NCBI GenBank assembly: GCA_000621985.1
Contig: JHWW01000014.1
Coordinates: forward strand, 1-64,000
From: Lachnospiraceae bacterium V9D3004
GTDB taxonomy: Bacteria > Bacillota > Clostridia > Lachnospirales > Lachnospiraceae
Direction of reading: 5' to 3'
Length of the DNA: 64,000 nucleotides
Positions 28,008 to 37,169 of the stretch are shown piece after piece; within the stretch, counting starts at the first letter, position 1, and each line of letters starts with the position of its first letter. The notes under the pieces are model-generated. The model searched no databases. It was not told where the DNA came from and worked only from the letters and a program-made list of their open reading frames with translations. Position numbers and translations under genes: made by a program.

Positions 28008-28814
28008 TCATATCATCTTTGGTTCATTTGACCGCCTGTTTGTTTCATCATCTTTATTAACATGCTGATATTCTTTCGGTGAATATCCGGTATGCTTCCT
28101 GAACTGTCTGAAGAAATGTTCGATATTCTTATAACCACATTCAGAAGATATCTGAGCAAGTGTCATATCCGAACATATCAGCTTGTATTTTGCATATTTG
28201 ATCCTTGCGGAAATGATATCGCTTACACAGGATATTCCGAATGCTTCTTTATATATCGTCTGTAATCTTCCGTTTGATATATGCATATATTCAGCCATAT
28301 CAGCCACAGAGTTGAATCTTGCCGGTTCGGCATATATCTTCTGTCTGAGTACTATGAGATCGCGGTATTTTGAAGGTACTCCGGGATTATCCTGGAATTC
28401 GATCAATTTGTTAAGCACGATCCTTATCGCATAATCTATATTGATGTCCCTGTAAGGACTCCTGCAGGCGTTCTCAACGCACAGGAACTGAAATATTGAA
28501 TTGATCTCTATCGCAAGAGGATCGTGAACCGGAGTTTCCACGGGATAGGATGATACACTCAGATCATTCTTATCTGCCGTAAAAAACAGCCAGTTATCGG
28601 AATATGAATCACCGCACGCCCTGTAATATATGGGTCTTTCCGGCGGATACAGCACAAGCGTGTCTTTATCAACTTCATATTCAATGCCGTTGAATCTGAA
28701 TATTGCAGGGGTATTTGTCTGCAGCAAAAGCCAGTGATCCATACCATTAGGTATATCGTACACAAAATCACCATCATGTTTGGAATTAATATCAGTCATA
28801 ACTATTTTTAACAC
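28008..28814 (-). CDS. AraC-family transcriptional regulator
   Basis: A 268-residue protein. The N-terminal half is a cupin-like sensor domain (FRFNGIEYEVDKDTLVLYPPERPIYYRA). The C-terminal 100 residues form the two helix-turn-helix motifs of AraC/XylS: FNSVADMAEYMHISNGRLQTIYKEAFG and LAQISSECGYKNIEHFFRQFRKHTGYSPKEYQ. The start is GTG behind AGGGG. It is first in the operon with the two kinases and the lipoprotein. The cupin architecture usually responds to a sugar; nothing here shows the ligand. A paralogue of similar build is encoded at 59354-60118. Confidence 0.9.
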   Translation of the reverse strand: MLKIVMTDINSKHDGDFVYDIPNGMDHWLLLQTNTPAIFRFNGIEYEVDKDTLVLYPPERPIYYRACGDSYSDNWLFFTADKNDLSVSSYPVETPVHDPLAIEINSIFQFLCVENACRSPYRDINIDYAIRIVLNKLIEFQDNPGVPSKYRDLIVLRQKIYAEPARFNSVADMAEYMHISNGRLQTIYKEAFGISCVSDIISARIKYAKYKLICSDMTLAQISSECGYKNIEHFFRQFRKHTGYSPKEYQHVNKDDETNRRSNEPKMI

Positions 28815-28901
28815 GAAATCACCCCTAATTATTCAATAATGTCACTAACCATTATAATATATATTTATGATTTATGCAAATATATCGTTGTCAACTAATC
28901 C

Positions 28902-28931
28902 TTGACATAATGTAGCAAACGGCATTATCAT
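28902..28931 (+). promoter_or_regulatory. Probable DAHP synthase promoter with overlapping inverted repeat
   Basis: TTGACA (28902-28907) and TATCAT (28926-28931) are 18 bp apart. ATAATG (28907-28912) and its complement CATTAT (28923-28928) form an inverted repeat that fills the spacer and touches the -10 element, the position expected of a repressor operator. No attenuator or T-box is visible in the short leader. Confidence 0.4.
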
Positions 28932-29003
28932 AGCATGGTAATTCCTACCCGGATTACACACATCTTTAATATTCCTACACACTGTAAAGGAGGCAACTAA
29001 TAT

Positions 29004-30032
29004 ATGGGAATGCATTACATCAGAAAAGTCATGACACCAGAGGAGATCAAGGAACAATATCCGCTTCCCGCAATGCATGCCAATCTGAAAAAAGAAAGAG
29101 ATGAAGAAGTAAGAAAGATACTTACAGGTGAGTCAGACAGATTCCTTGTTATCATAGGTCCGTGTTCGGCTGACAATGAAGATTCGGTTTGTGATTATAT
29201 CAACCGTCTTGCAAAGGTTCAGGAGAAGATCAGTGACAAGATCCTTCTGATCCCAAGAATATATACAAATAAACCAAGGACCACAGGAGAAGGATACAAA
29301 GGTATCGTTCACCAGCCGGATCCGGAAAAAGCACCTGATATCAGCGAAGGTATCATAGCTATGAGAAAAATGCATCTTCGCGCGATTCATGAAACCCACA
29401 TGTTTGCAGCCGATGAGATGCTGTATCCAGAGAACTGGCCTTATATCAGTGATATATTATCCTACGTGGCTGTAGGAGCCCGATCCGTGGAAGACCAGCA
29501 GCACAGAATAGTTATAAGCGGTTTTGATATTCCGTGCGGAATGAAGAATCCGACAAGCGGCGACTTTTCTGTTATGCTTAATTCCTGCAAAGCAGGTCAG
29601 AGTTCGCATACTTTCCTGTACAGAAGTCATGAAGTAAAAACAGACGGTAATCCTCTTACCCATACGATATTAAGAGGCGCCGTTAACAAGCACGGACAGA
29701 GTATTCCGAATTATCATTACGAAGATCTTCGCAGATTATACAAGCTGTACATTGATTATAATCTGAAGAATCCTGCTGTTATAATCGATACCAACCATTC
29801 CAATTCCAATAAGGAATACAAGGAACAGATACGTATCGCTTCGGAAGTTCTTCACAGCAAAAAGATTGCCGATGACATTGGAAAACTTGTCAAAGGACTT
29901 ATGATAGAAAGTTATATAGTTGAAGGAAGACAGGATATCGGACAGCACATCTACGGACAATCGATCACCGATCCATGTCTTGGATGGGAAGAAACCGAGA
30001 GACTTCTGTATGATATAGCCGACAGGCTGTAA
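29004..30032 (+). CDS. aroF: 3-deoxy-7-phosphoheptulonate (DAHP) synthase, AroG/AroF type
   Basis: A 342-residue type I alpha DAHP synthase, first enzyme of the shikimate pathway, joining PEP and erythrose 4-phosphate in the cytosol. Characteristic motifs are VIIGPCSADNEDSV, IPRIYTNKPRTTGEGYKGIVHQPD (PEP and E4P contacts), GARSVEDQQHRIVISGFDIPCGMKNPTSGD and MIESYIVEGRQDI near the metal site. The form resembles the feedback-regulated enterobacterial isoenzymes; which aromatic amino acid inhibits it cannot be told. AAAGGAGG precedes the ATG. It is monocistronic, converging on the Nudix gene 31 bp away with no terminator hairpin between. Confidence 0.95.
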   Translation: MGMHYIRKVMTPEEIKEQYPLPAMHANLKKERDEEVRKILTGESDRFLVIIGPCSADNEDSVCDYINRLAKVQEKISDKILLIPRIYTNKPRTTGEGYKGIVHQPDPEKAPDISEGIIAMRKMHLRAIHETHMFAADEMLYPENWPYISDILSYVAVGARSVEDQQHRIVISGFDIPCGMKNPTSGDFSVMLNSCKAGQSSHTFLYRSHEVKTDGNPLTHTILRGAVNKHGQSIPNYHYEDLRRLYKLYIDYNLKNPAVIIDTNHSNSNKEYKEQIRIASEVLHSKKIADDIGKLVKGLMIESYIVEGRQDIGQHIYGQSITDPCLGWEETERLLYDIADRL

Positions 30033-30063
30033 ACTGAAAACACATGAATGAAAGTACGCATCC

Positions 30064-30621
30064 TTAGCGGATTCTGTTATGATGAATCCGGCTATAAGCT
30101 AACAACCCTGCGATGGTCTTCCCGTCAATTATCCTTCCATCCATTATCATTGAAACAAGTTCATCGATCGTATATCTCTCAAGACTGATGAATTCATTCT
30201 CATCATAATTGGTTTTCGATGGTATAAGCTTTTCGGTATAATATGTATATACACATTCCGAAGTATATGCCGGTGCAGAATATACATCAAGCAGATGATT
30301 CAGGTGCTCGGTCCTGTAACCGGTCTCTTCCTCAAGTTCTCTCATTGCGGCATCATAAGGCTTTTCACCCGGATTGATGCCTCCTGCGGGAATCTCAACG
30401 ATCTCTCTGTCAGCACCTATACGGTACTGTCTCACCATTATGATCTTTCCTTCATCATCTACCGGTATCACGGCCACCGCACCTTTGTGCTCAATATAAT
30501 CCCATGTTGTAACATTACCATTCGGAAGTTTTATATCTTTCTGGTAAAAATCAACTATACCGCCCTCGAATGCAAGCTTTGTGTCCAGTATCTTACAAGA
30601 ACCGTCCTTTTTATCTCCCAT
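30064..30621 (-). CDS. Nudix hydrolase, ADP-ribose pyrophosphatase type
   Basis: A 185-residue protein with the complete Nudix box G-x5-E-x7-REUxEExGU, here GGINPGEKPYDAAMRELEEETGY (residues about 82-104). The preceding IMVRQYRIGADREIVEIPAG is characteristic of ADP-ribose pyrophosphatases (NudF family), which cut ADP-ribose to AMP and ribose 5-phosphate. GGGGGT precedes the ATG. It begins eight bases after the pepD stop and is probably co-transcribed with it. Substrate is inferred from family resemblance only. Confidence 0.9.
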   Translation of the reverse strand: MGDKKDGSCKILDTKLAFEGGIVDFYQKDIKLPNGNVTTWDYIEHKGAVAVIPVDDEGKIIMVRQYRIGADREIVEIPAGGINPGEKPYDAAMRELEEETGYRTEHLNHLLDVYSAPAYTSECVYTYYTEKLIPSKTNYDENEFISLERYTIDELVSMIMDGRIIDGKTIAGLLAYSRIHHNRIR

Positions 30622-30629
30622 ATGATCAA

Positions 30630-32051
30630 TTACCCCCTTGCCAATCTTTCGATCACATTACGCAGGAATCTGTCCAGCCTTCCTACAGAAGCAATATCTA
30701 TCTTCTCATTAGTCGTGTGGATATCATACATATCCGGTCCGATAGATACGATATCCATATCCGGTATCTTTTCCACGAAAAGACCGCCTTCAAGACCGGC
30801 ATGCACTCCTTCGACGACCGGATCTTTTCCGAATGTATCCTTATATACTTCACACAGTACATCCCTGAACGAAGATTCTTCTTTCATATCCCATCCCGGA
30901 TATCCGCCGTAAGACTTATATGCCGCTCCGGTTATCCCTGCAAGCATTTCAATTGTTCGGCTCATGTGATCAATATAACTTTTCTTGCTGCTTCTCATGG
31001 AGATGACTATTCGAACATTCTTTTCGTCCGTATTCAATACTCCGATATTGCAGGAACTCTCAACCATTCCGGGAATTCCCGCACTCATAACCTGTACTCC
31101 GCACGGAAGCAATGTTAAAAGCTGTTTTAACTTTTTGGCACTATCGACATCAAATATGTTATGCTTTGGAACGCTACCGTAACTTATATCAAAAGAAATG
31201 CCCGGCTCGGCTGCAATACATTCGCTTTTTATGACTTTAATTGCCTGTCTGATGTCATTCTGAATATTAACGTCAGGATCAACTGCGATCCTTAGTACGG
31301 CTTCGCCCGGTATAACATTGTCTTTCCTTCCGCCGCATATATCGATAAGCTTGTATGAAACACCTGTATTGTCAAGAATATCCATGAATCGTCCGAGAGT
31401 TTTTACGGCATTCCATCTGTTCTTATCGATCTCGATTCCCGAATGCCCTCCTCTAAGTCCGCTAAGTCTGATGATCATTTCCTCGCCTGTGAATCCTTCT
31501 CTTCGTATCGGAAGATCGATCTCTCCCACAAGACCTCCTGCGCATGATACAGTGAATATCCCTTCTTCTTCCGAATCGATATTGATCATTCGTCTGCCTT
31601 TTAATACGGATGCGTCAATTGCTGCGGCACCGTACATTCCTATCTCTTCATCGGTGGTGATCACCATCTCAAGCGGCGGATGAACAAGCGAATCATCTGC
31701 AAGATATTCAAGCATATAAGCAACCGCTATCCCATCGTCTCCGCCAAGGGTTGTCCCGTCGGCATGTAAGAATCCGTCTTCTTCTATGATACTGATTCCT
31801 TCCGTAAGAAAATCATGGGTACTTCCCGTTTCTTTCTCGCACACCATATCCATATGTCCCTGCAGGATAAGCGGTTCACATTTCTCATATCCCGGGGTCG
31901 CGTCCTTATATATAACAACATTAAGAGCATCATCCTGTATGTATTCAAGACCATGCTCTTTTGCAAAATCAACCAGAAAATTGCTTATACCCTCATTATT
32001 CCGTGAGCCCCTGGGTATAGAGCTTATTTTCTTAAAATATTCCAAGATCAT
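30630..32051 (-). CDS. pepD: Aminoacyl-histidine dipeptidase (PepD, M20 family)
   Basis: A 473-residue metallopeptidase. LILQGHMDMV (metal His and catalytic Asp), TTLGGDDGIAVAYML (bridging Asp), ITTDEEIGMYGA (general base and metal Glu), and INIDSEEEGIFTVSCAGG are the M20 active-site blocks typical of PepD. The lid domain lies between. It cleaves beta-alanyl-His and other dipeptides in the cytosol. Length matches the family. It follows the palindrome at 32091-32150 and is followed closely by the Nudix gene. Confidence 0.95.
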   Translation of the reverse strand: MILEYFKKISSIPRGSRNNEGISNFLVDFAKEHGLEYIQDDALNVVIYKDATPGYEKCEPLILQGHMDMVCEKETGSTHDFLTEGISIIEEDGFLHADGTTLGGDDGIAVAYMLEYLADDSLVHPPLEMVITTDEEIGMYGAAAIDASVLKGRRMINIDSEEEGIFTVSCAGGLVGEIDLPIRREGFTGEEMIIRLSGLRGGHSGIEIDKNRWNAVKTLGRFMDILDNTGVSYKLIDICGGRKDNVIPGEAVLRIAVDPDVNIQNDIRQAIKVIKSECIAAEPGISFDISYGSVPKHNIFDVDSAKKLKQLLTLLPCGVQVMSAGIPGMVESSCNIGVLNTDEKNVRIVISMRSSKKSYIDHMSRTIEMLAGITGAAYKSYGGYPGWDMKEESSFRDVLCEVYKDTFGKDPVVEGVHAGLEGGLFVEKIPDMDIVSIGPDMYDIHTTNEKIDIASVGRLDRFLRNVIERLARG

Positions 32052-32090
32052 AAGATTTGTACCTCTATACTTTTGTAGTTCTGTCCGTGT

Positions 32091-32150
32091 TCAGCACCCC
32101 CTAGGTGTTCCTTGTCGCTTACGCGCCAAGGAACACCTAGGGGGTGCTGA
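32091..32150. repeat. 24-bp perfect palindrome, loop with GCGTAAGCGA
   Basis: Arms 32091-32114 and 32127-32150 are exact complements; the 12-base loop contains TCGCTTACGC (minus strand GCGTAAGCGA). The stem has a CCTAGG core. No T tract follows on either strand. It lies between the PFL gene and pepD. The palindrome at 21760-21850 shares the loop, suggesting a dispersed element family. Confidence 0.7.
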
Positions 32151-32156
32151 CACTTA

Positions 32157-33521
32157 TTAGTTTTTAAAACTGTGGATCGGCGCCGGTATCCTTCCTTTTC
32201 TGTTGATAAAATCAGCGCATCCGAATCTGTTCACGGGCATTATCGGCGCATATCCGAGAAGGCCGCCGAACTCAACGGTATCGCCCACTTTTTTTCCGGA
32301 TACCGGAATTATCCTCACTGCCGTAGTCTTCTGGTTTATCATTCCTATAGCCATCTCATCGGCGATTATTCCGGAGAGTGTAGTCTCACTTGTATCACCC
32401 GGAACAGCTATCATATCAAGACCCACCGAACATACGCAGGTCATTGCCTCGAGTTTTTCAAGAGTAAGAGCTCCGTCATTCACTGCGCGGATCATACCCT
32501 GATCTTCACTTACCGGAATAAATGCACCGCTTAATCCTCCGACATACGAAGAAGCCATTATTCCGCCCTTCTTTACCTGATCGTTAAGAAGCGCAAGAGC
32601 TGCCGTTGTTCCCGGAGCACCCGCTCTCTCAAGTCCCATCTCTTCAAATATATCAGCAATACTGTCTCCTATTGCCGGTGTCGGCGCAAGTGACAGATCG
32701 ATTATTCCAAACGGAATACCAAGCCTTTCAGAAGCCTCTTTTGCAACAAGCTGTCCCACTCTTGTGATCTTAAATGCTGTCTTTTTAATTGTTTCGCACA
32801 GCACCTCAAAATCTTCACCGTGAATGCTTTCAAGCGCTTTCTTAACAACTCCCGGTCCGCTTACTCCGACATTGATCACATTATCGGCTTCCGTAACACC
32901 ATGGAATGCTCCCGCCATGAAAGGATTATCATCCGGCGCGTTACAGAATACAACAAGCTTCGCACAACCTATCGAATCATTCTCTTTTGTAAGCTCTGCA
33001 GTCTCGCGGATTATACTTCCCATAAGCCTTATAGCATCCATGTCAAGTCCTGTCTTGGTAGAACCGAGATTAACGGAACTGCATACCATATCGGTTGATG
33101 CAAGAGCTTCGGGGATCGAACGTATAAGATATTCATCGGCCTTTGTCATGCCTTTTGAAACAAGAGCAGAATATCCTCCGATAAAATTAACGCCTACCTC
33201 TTTTGCAGCCTTATCGAGAGTCTTAGCGATAGTCACAAAATCCTCGCTGCTTTTGCATGCAGAAGCACCGACAAGCGCTATTGGCGTAACGGATATCCTC
33301 TTGTTAACTATCGGGATTCCAAACTCTTTTTCTATGTCACAGCCTGTCTTTACCAGATTGGCTGCTGTTTTTGTGATCCTGTCATATATTTTTTCATTAA
33401 GTCTGTCAAGATCATTGTCTGCAAGATCAAGAAGACTTATACCAAGTGTGATCGTTCTTACGTCAAGATTCTCTTTTTCGATCATCTTGTTGGTCTCAAG
33501 AACTTCATTAATATTTACCAT
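32157..33521 (-). CDS. PFL family protein (UPF0210/DUF711)
   Basis: About 454 residues. Highly conserved blocks typical of the family are [28 protein letters not shown] at the start, the Gly-rich [28 protein letters not shown], and [45 protein letters not shown] at the end. The fold is related to pyruvate formate-lyase/glycyl-radical-type barrels, but no reaction is known. I chose the ATG at 33521, preceded by GGACAGG, over the upstream codon at 33545. The upstream ACT-domain gene is its usual partner (UPF0237), so the two very likely work together. Confidence 0.92.
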   Translation of the reverse strand: MVNINEVLETNKMIEKENLDVRTITLGISLLDLADNDLDRLNEKIYDRITKTAANLVKTGCDIEKEFGIPIVNKRISVTPIALVGASACKSSEDFVTIAKTLDKAAKEVGVNFIGGYSALVSKGMTKADEYLIRSIPEALASTDMVCSSVNLGSTKTGLDMDAIRLMGSIIRETAELTKENDSIGCAKLVVFCNAPDDNPFMAGAFHGVTEADNVINVGVSGPGVVKKALESIHGEDFEVLCETIKKTAFKITRVGQLVAKEASERLGIPFGIIDLSLAPTPAIGDSIADIFEEMGLERAGAPGTTAALALLNDQVKKGGIMASSYVGGLSGAFIPVSEDQGMIRAVNDGALTLEKLEAMTCVCSVGLDMIAVPGDTSETTLSGIIADEMAIGMINQKTTAVRIIPVSGKKVGDTVEFGGLLGYAPIMPVNRFGCADFINRKGRIPAPIHSFKN

Positions 33522-33611
33522 ATTTTTCCTGTCCTTCCGAATCAAATCCTTAGTTTTTTATGCATCCGTACCCGCATGACCGGTTATCTGTATCGATGAT
33601 ACAATCCGTAC

Positions 33612-33884
33612 TTACAGTCTGTGCATCATATCGAATATCTCTTCGCGCTGTATCTTTATCACGCAGCCGATATCCTCTCCAAGCTTTGTAAGATCATCAT
33701 TTATCTCACTGAAATCCCTGCTTCCTTCGCTTATATCGGCGATCATCATCATGTTAAAATATCCACCGGTGATAGTCTGGGATATATCAAGAATATTCAC
33801 CTTGATCTCTGCCAGATATGTACATACTTTTGCAATAATTCCAACACTGTCTTTTCCTACTACTGTTATGATTGTTTTCTTCAT
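33612..33884 (-). CDS. ACT domain protein (UPF0237)
   Basis: A 90-residue single ACT domain: MKKTIITVVGKDSVGIIAKVCTYLAEIKVNILDISQTITGGYFNMMMIAD followed by the second half with CVIKIQREEIFDMMHRL. ACT domains bind small ligands, often amino acids, to regulate a partner. The invariant neighbour is the PFL-family gene 90 bp downstream, so it is probably the regulatory subunit of that protein. The start at 33884 (ATG after AGAGGAAGG) is preferred to a TTG at 33902. Confidence 0.93.
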   Translation of the reverse strand: MKKTIITVVGKDSVGIIAKVCTYLAEIKVNILDISQTITGGYFNMMMIADISEGSRDFSEINDDLTKLGEDIGCVIKIQREEIFDMMHRL

Positions 33885-33934
33885 TTTCCTTCCTCTTTTC
33901 AATGAAATATACTGTTTAACCCCAGATGTTTTTT

Positions 33935-34726
33935 TTACACTGCAGACATGCAGGACATCTCGTCCCGCCTTGCCGTTTTTATATTGAATCTTGAGATATC
34001 TCCGTATTCAAGGTTAAGCTCACATTTTACTGTCTCATATGCCAGTTCCGGATAATTATTCTCCTTACTCAGATGACCGAGATACACATTCTTAACGCTT
34101 CTTCCAAGCAGATGCAGTATAAGTCTTGCGCACATATCATTGGAGAGATGTCCGTGTGAACTTATGATCCTTTGTTTTAACATGTACGGATAAGGCCCTG
34201 CTTCCAGCATTGATCTGTCATAATTGGATTCGAGAAATAATGTACTTGAACCTTCAAGGTGGGATATTATATAATCATCAAATGTTCCGAGATCTGTTGC
34301 AAGACCGAGCTTTGAATCTCCGTCAGACAGAGTGTAACATATGGGATCTTTTGCATCATGAGATATCGAAAAAGGCATTACGTCTATATCACCCACGACA
34401 AATGCATTATCAGGTTTCACAGGATTGAAAAGGGATGTATCTATCCTGTTTTTTTTGTCCAGTGCCGCTATCGCATCAAGAGTCGCCATGGTAGCATACA
34501 CGGGCACATGGTGTCTGCTCAAAAATACTTCGAGTCCTTTAATATGATCCGAATGCTCATGAGTTACAAGTATCGCATCAAGGCCCTCAGGTTTAACTCC
34601 CAGACTTTCCAGACCGCATGTAATGCGCTTTGTCGATATACCGGCATCTATAAGAAGTCCGGTACTTTCGCTTCCGACATATTCACAATTACCGCTGCTG
34701 CCACTGGCAATACAACAGAACTTCAT
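33935..34726 (-). CDS. Metallo-beta-lactamase fold hydrolase, YycJ/WalJ type
   Basis: A 263-residue protein. It opens with FCCIASGSSGNCEYVGS, then LIDAGIS, the metal motif THEHSDHIKGL (HxHxDH), ATDLG, and a late His in ISSHGHLSND. This matches YycJ/WalJ, a 5'-3' exonuclease-like MBL protein linked in other Firmicutes to coordination of cell division and replication. The usual walRK genes are not next to it here. It lies 24 bp after the FtsA-like gene, which supports a cell-cycle role. The ATG at 34726 follows AAAGGAG. Confidence 0.9.
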   Translation of the reverse strand: MKFCCIASGSSGNCEYVGSESTGLLIDAGISTKRITCGLESLGVKPEGLDAILVTHEHSDHIKGLEVFLSRHHVPVYATMATLDAIAALDKKNRIDTSLFNPVKPDNAFVVGDIDVMPFSISHDAKDPICYTLSDGDSKLGLATDLGTFDDYIISHLEGSSTLFLESNYDRSMLEAGPYPYMLKQRIISSHGHLSNDMCARLILHLLGRSVKNVYLGHLSKENNYPELAYETVKCELNLEYGDISRFNIKTARRDEMSCMSAV

Positions 34727-34750
34727 CAAAAAAACTCCTTTGCTATTGTA

Positions 34751-37039
34751 TTATTTCTCCCAATACAGACGTATTATATCTCCCTCATCGATCGGCGATG
34801 TGAATGTTGCCGTCTCATCATTTACGGTAAGCTGCAATTTCTTACCGCCGATAACAGATGTATCAAACGGATAAAAATCCAATATATCCACGAATATATA
34901 AGAACTCTTTCCTTTAAGAACAACTCTTGTATTATTGACTATGACCGCGATCTCCTTCGGCTTTGAATCAACCGGCTTCGGAATGTCTCCGGTCTCAACC
35001 TGACTATTGTTTTCAGAAGCACCGACGCCTCCGCCTGTATGTCCGGGTACTGACATGTTACCGGCTTCATGTGCGCCTGCTGCCCGAGTGGTTGCTCCCG
35101 CCTGCACATTTTCACCTGTTCCGCCGCCTTCTCCTGCTCTCTTCGCGCCTGCGTATATTGCACTGTCATCATGAGTAGAACCGTCATCATACTGATCACG
35201 GCCTCCTATACTCTCGTCCGCATAATGATAATCAGCTTCAGCCTCTTTGTCATCTACGGGCAGATCGTGATAAGACATATCCTGTCTTTCTTTCAGGATA
35301 TTGTATTGTATCTTAAAATTCGCATATACTTTCTCTTCAGGTCCTGCCGCCTCGTTATTGACAGTTATTCCTTCATGATATGGCAGATCCATAAAATCAA
35401 GCACCTGACCAAGTGTATAATAATCAAGCACTTCTATCACATCTCCGGTAGCGATATTATAGCTTCCCGGAACAAGCTTGCGGTTAACGCTTACATATCT
35501 CGGACATACGATCTCACTTCCGTTTACATAGAACACGATGTCGGAAGAATATTCCGGAAGTGACTGTACTACGCACACTGCCGCCGCACCTTTGGTCGAT
35601 TCTTCGATCACTATCTTATCATTTGCTTCGATCGATGCATTGAGGTTTGATTCCCTTCCGTTAACGAATATTTTCGAAGGTTCTCCCTGTTCTCCACGAA
35701 CCATCCTCTTTTCACCATTTATCGTATAAATGATCTCATCGCCCCTCTTCGGGAACAGGAAATCATTGGCAAGACCAAGCTGGAGCGCCGCATCCATTAC
35801 GGTAACTCTGTCATTGTCATACAGCTTGATATGCTCACCATTAATAACAACCTGAATAAAATTATTCTTCTGTTCATAGAAATTAAGGCATATACCTATA
35901 GGCGTAACAAGCAGCGAATCTTTCTTGATATCCTGCTTAAAATCAATATTATGCATAACCTCGGGGCCGCGGATCGCAACCCTCTCCTTGGCAATTCCAA
36001 GGTAATCAGCAAGCGCATCGGTATAACCTATGATCTTGCCGCCGCCACCTACAACGAACACGGCACTTACCGGTTTGTCGCCGTTTAATTCTATTATCTT
36101 ATCCGCAGTCTCCTTCGCAATGCGATCAACTGTCGGTTTGATCGTCTTAAGTAATTCCGCCTGGGATATGGTCTGGCTGAGTCCCATGATATCCTTGAAC
36201 TTGATAGTCTTGCGGTTGAGACTCTTCTTAATATCCTCCGCGACCTTAAACTCCGTGAGACATTTTGCGGCAATGACTTCAGTGATCTCATCACCTGCAA
36301 AAGGCATCATTCCGAATGCCTCTATACGTCCGCCTTTGGCTATGGAAATATCGGAAGTTCCGGCTCCAACGTCCACAAGCGCAATATTAAGAAGCCTGTA
36401 TGCTTCAGGAATAGCAACATTAATGGCAGCGATCGGCTCCAAAGTCATATTGGCAACCTTAAGGCCTGCTTTCTCAACAACCGCATACAGTCCATCAACA
36501 ACTTCATCCGGCAGGAAAGTAGCTATAAGTTCAACACCGATCTTAACTGCCTTATGTTCATCAAGTACAGAGATCGCATAATCATTCAGATAATACTGTA
36601 CTACAGAATATCCGACACAATAGAATCTTGTTATATCGGAAGCGGTAAGCTCCCTGATCTCATCGTATGCTTTCTCAACAGCAAGCATCTCCAGCGAATA
36701 TACATGCTCGGGTGTTACAATAGTTTCCTCGGGAAGCTCCTGATCCACCCTTTTTCTGATCGTTCGAAGAACACGTCCGGCTGCCGCGATACATACATCT
36801 TCAAGCGGTCTCTTTATCATGTCTTCAAGCTTATCCTTAATCTGCACTATCGACTCGGCAACCATGTTGATATCATGTATCTGTCCGTCAAGCATGGCTC
36901 TCGTCTGGTGCTCGAGCGACACCTGTGCCTCAACGATAAAATGATTCCTCGCATCTTTATAGCCGACTGTGCCGACCATATTGCGTGTACCTATATCCAA
37001 ACCAAATATATATCTTCCGGTGTGATTCTTATTTGCCAT
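34751..37039 (-). CDS. Long FtsA-like actin-family ATPase
   Basis: About 762 residues, far longer than classical FtsA (about 420). Residues 1-370 carry the actin fold: GLDIGTRNMVGTVG (phosphate 1), a 1C-like insertion, ALVDVGAGTSDISIAKGG (phosphate 2), and FVVGGGGKIIGYTDALADYLG (adenosine). Residues 380-600 are beta-rich with ubiquitin-like/ThiS-like repeats (VVINGEHIKLYDNDRVTVMDAALQLG; FYVNGSEIVCPRYVSVNRK). A low-complexity Gly/Ala/Ser linker (about 610-690) precedes a final folded block (VNNTRVVLKGKSSYIFVDILDFYPF). It probably takes part in membrane-linked division or envelope assembly, but no membrane-targeting helix is obvious. The ATG at 37039 follows GGGGGC. Confidence 0.8.
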   Translation of the reverse strand: MANKNHTGRYIFGLDIGTRNMVGTVGYKDARNHFIVEAQVSLEHQTRAMLDGQIHDINMVAESIVQIKDKLEDMIKRPLEDVCIAAAGRVLRTIRKRVDQELPEETIVTPEHVYSLEMLAVEKAYDEIRELTASDITRFYCVGYSVVQYYLNDYAISVLDEHKAVKIGVELIATFLPDEVVDGLYAVVEKAGLKVANMTLEPIAAINVAIPEAYRLLNIALVDVGAGTSDISIAKGGRIEAFGMMPFAGDEITEVIAAKCLTEFKVAEDIKKSLNRKTIKFKDIMGLSQTISQAELLKTIKPTVDRIAKETADKIIELNGDKPVSAVFVVGGGGKIIGYTDALADYLGIAKERVAIRGPEVMHNIDFKQDIKKDSLLVTPIGICLNFYEQKNNFIQVVINGEHIKLYDNDRVTVMDAALQLGLANDFLFPKRGDEIIYTINGEKRMVRGEQGEPSKIFVNGRESNLNASIEANDKIVIEESTKGAAAVCVVQSLPEYSSDIVFYVNGSEIVCPRYVSVNRKLVPGSYNIATGDVIEVLDYYTLGQVLDFMDLPYHEGITVNNEAAGPEEKVYANFKIQYNILKERQDMSYHDLPVDDKEAEADYHYADESIGGRDQYDDGSTHDDSAIYAGAKRAGEGGGTGENVQAGATTRAAGAHEAGNMSVPGHTGGGVGASENNSQVETGDIPKPVDSKPKEIAVIVNNTRVVLKGKSSYIFVDILDFYPFDTSVIGGKKLQLTVNDETATFTSPIDEGDIIRLYWEK

Positions 37040-37169
37040 TAACTGTGCCCCCAAGAACATTATTAATTAACAGAGTTTATATACCAAGCATTGAAAAACA
37101 ATAATAAAATATTATAACATATACCCTAAAACAATACAAGACCATGACACAATGTCGTTTTGCCGTGCT

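Noticed and set aside
32091-32150. Ordinary terminator after the PFL gene
   Set aside because: The stem is 24 bp but no T tract follows on either strand, so I list it as a palindromic repeat.
36030-36581. 183-residue plus-strand frame
   Set aside because: Antisense to the conserved nucleotide-binding part of the FtsA-like gene; Ser/Ile-rich shadow composition.
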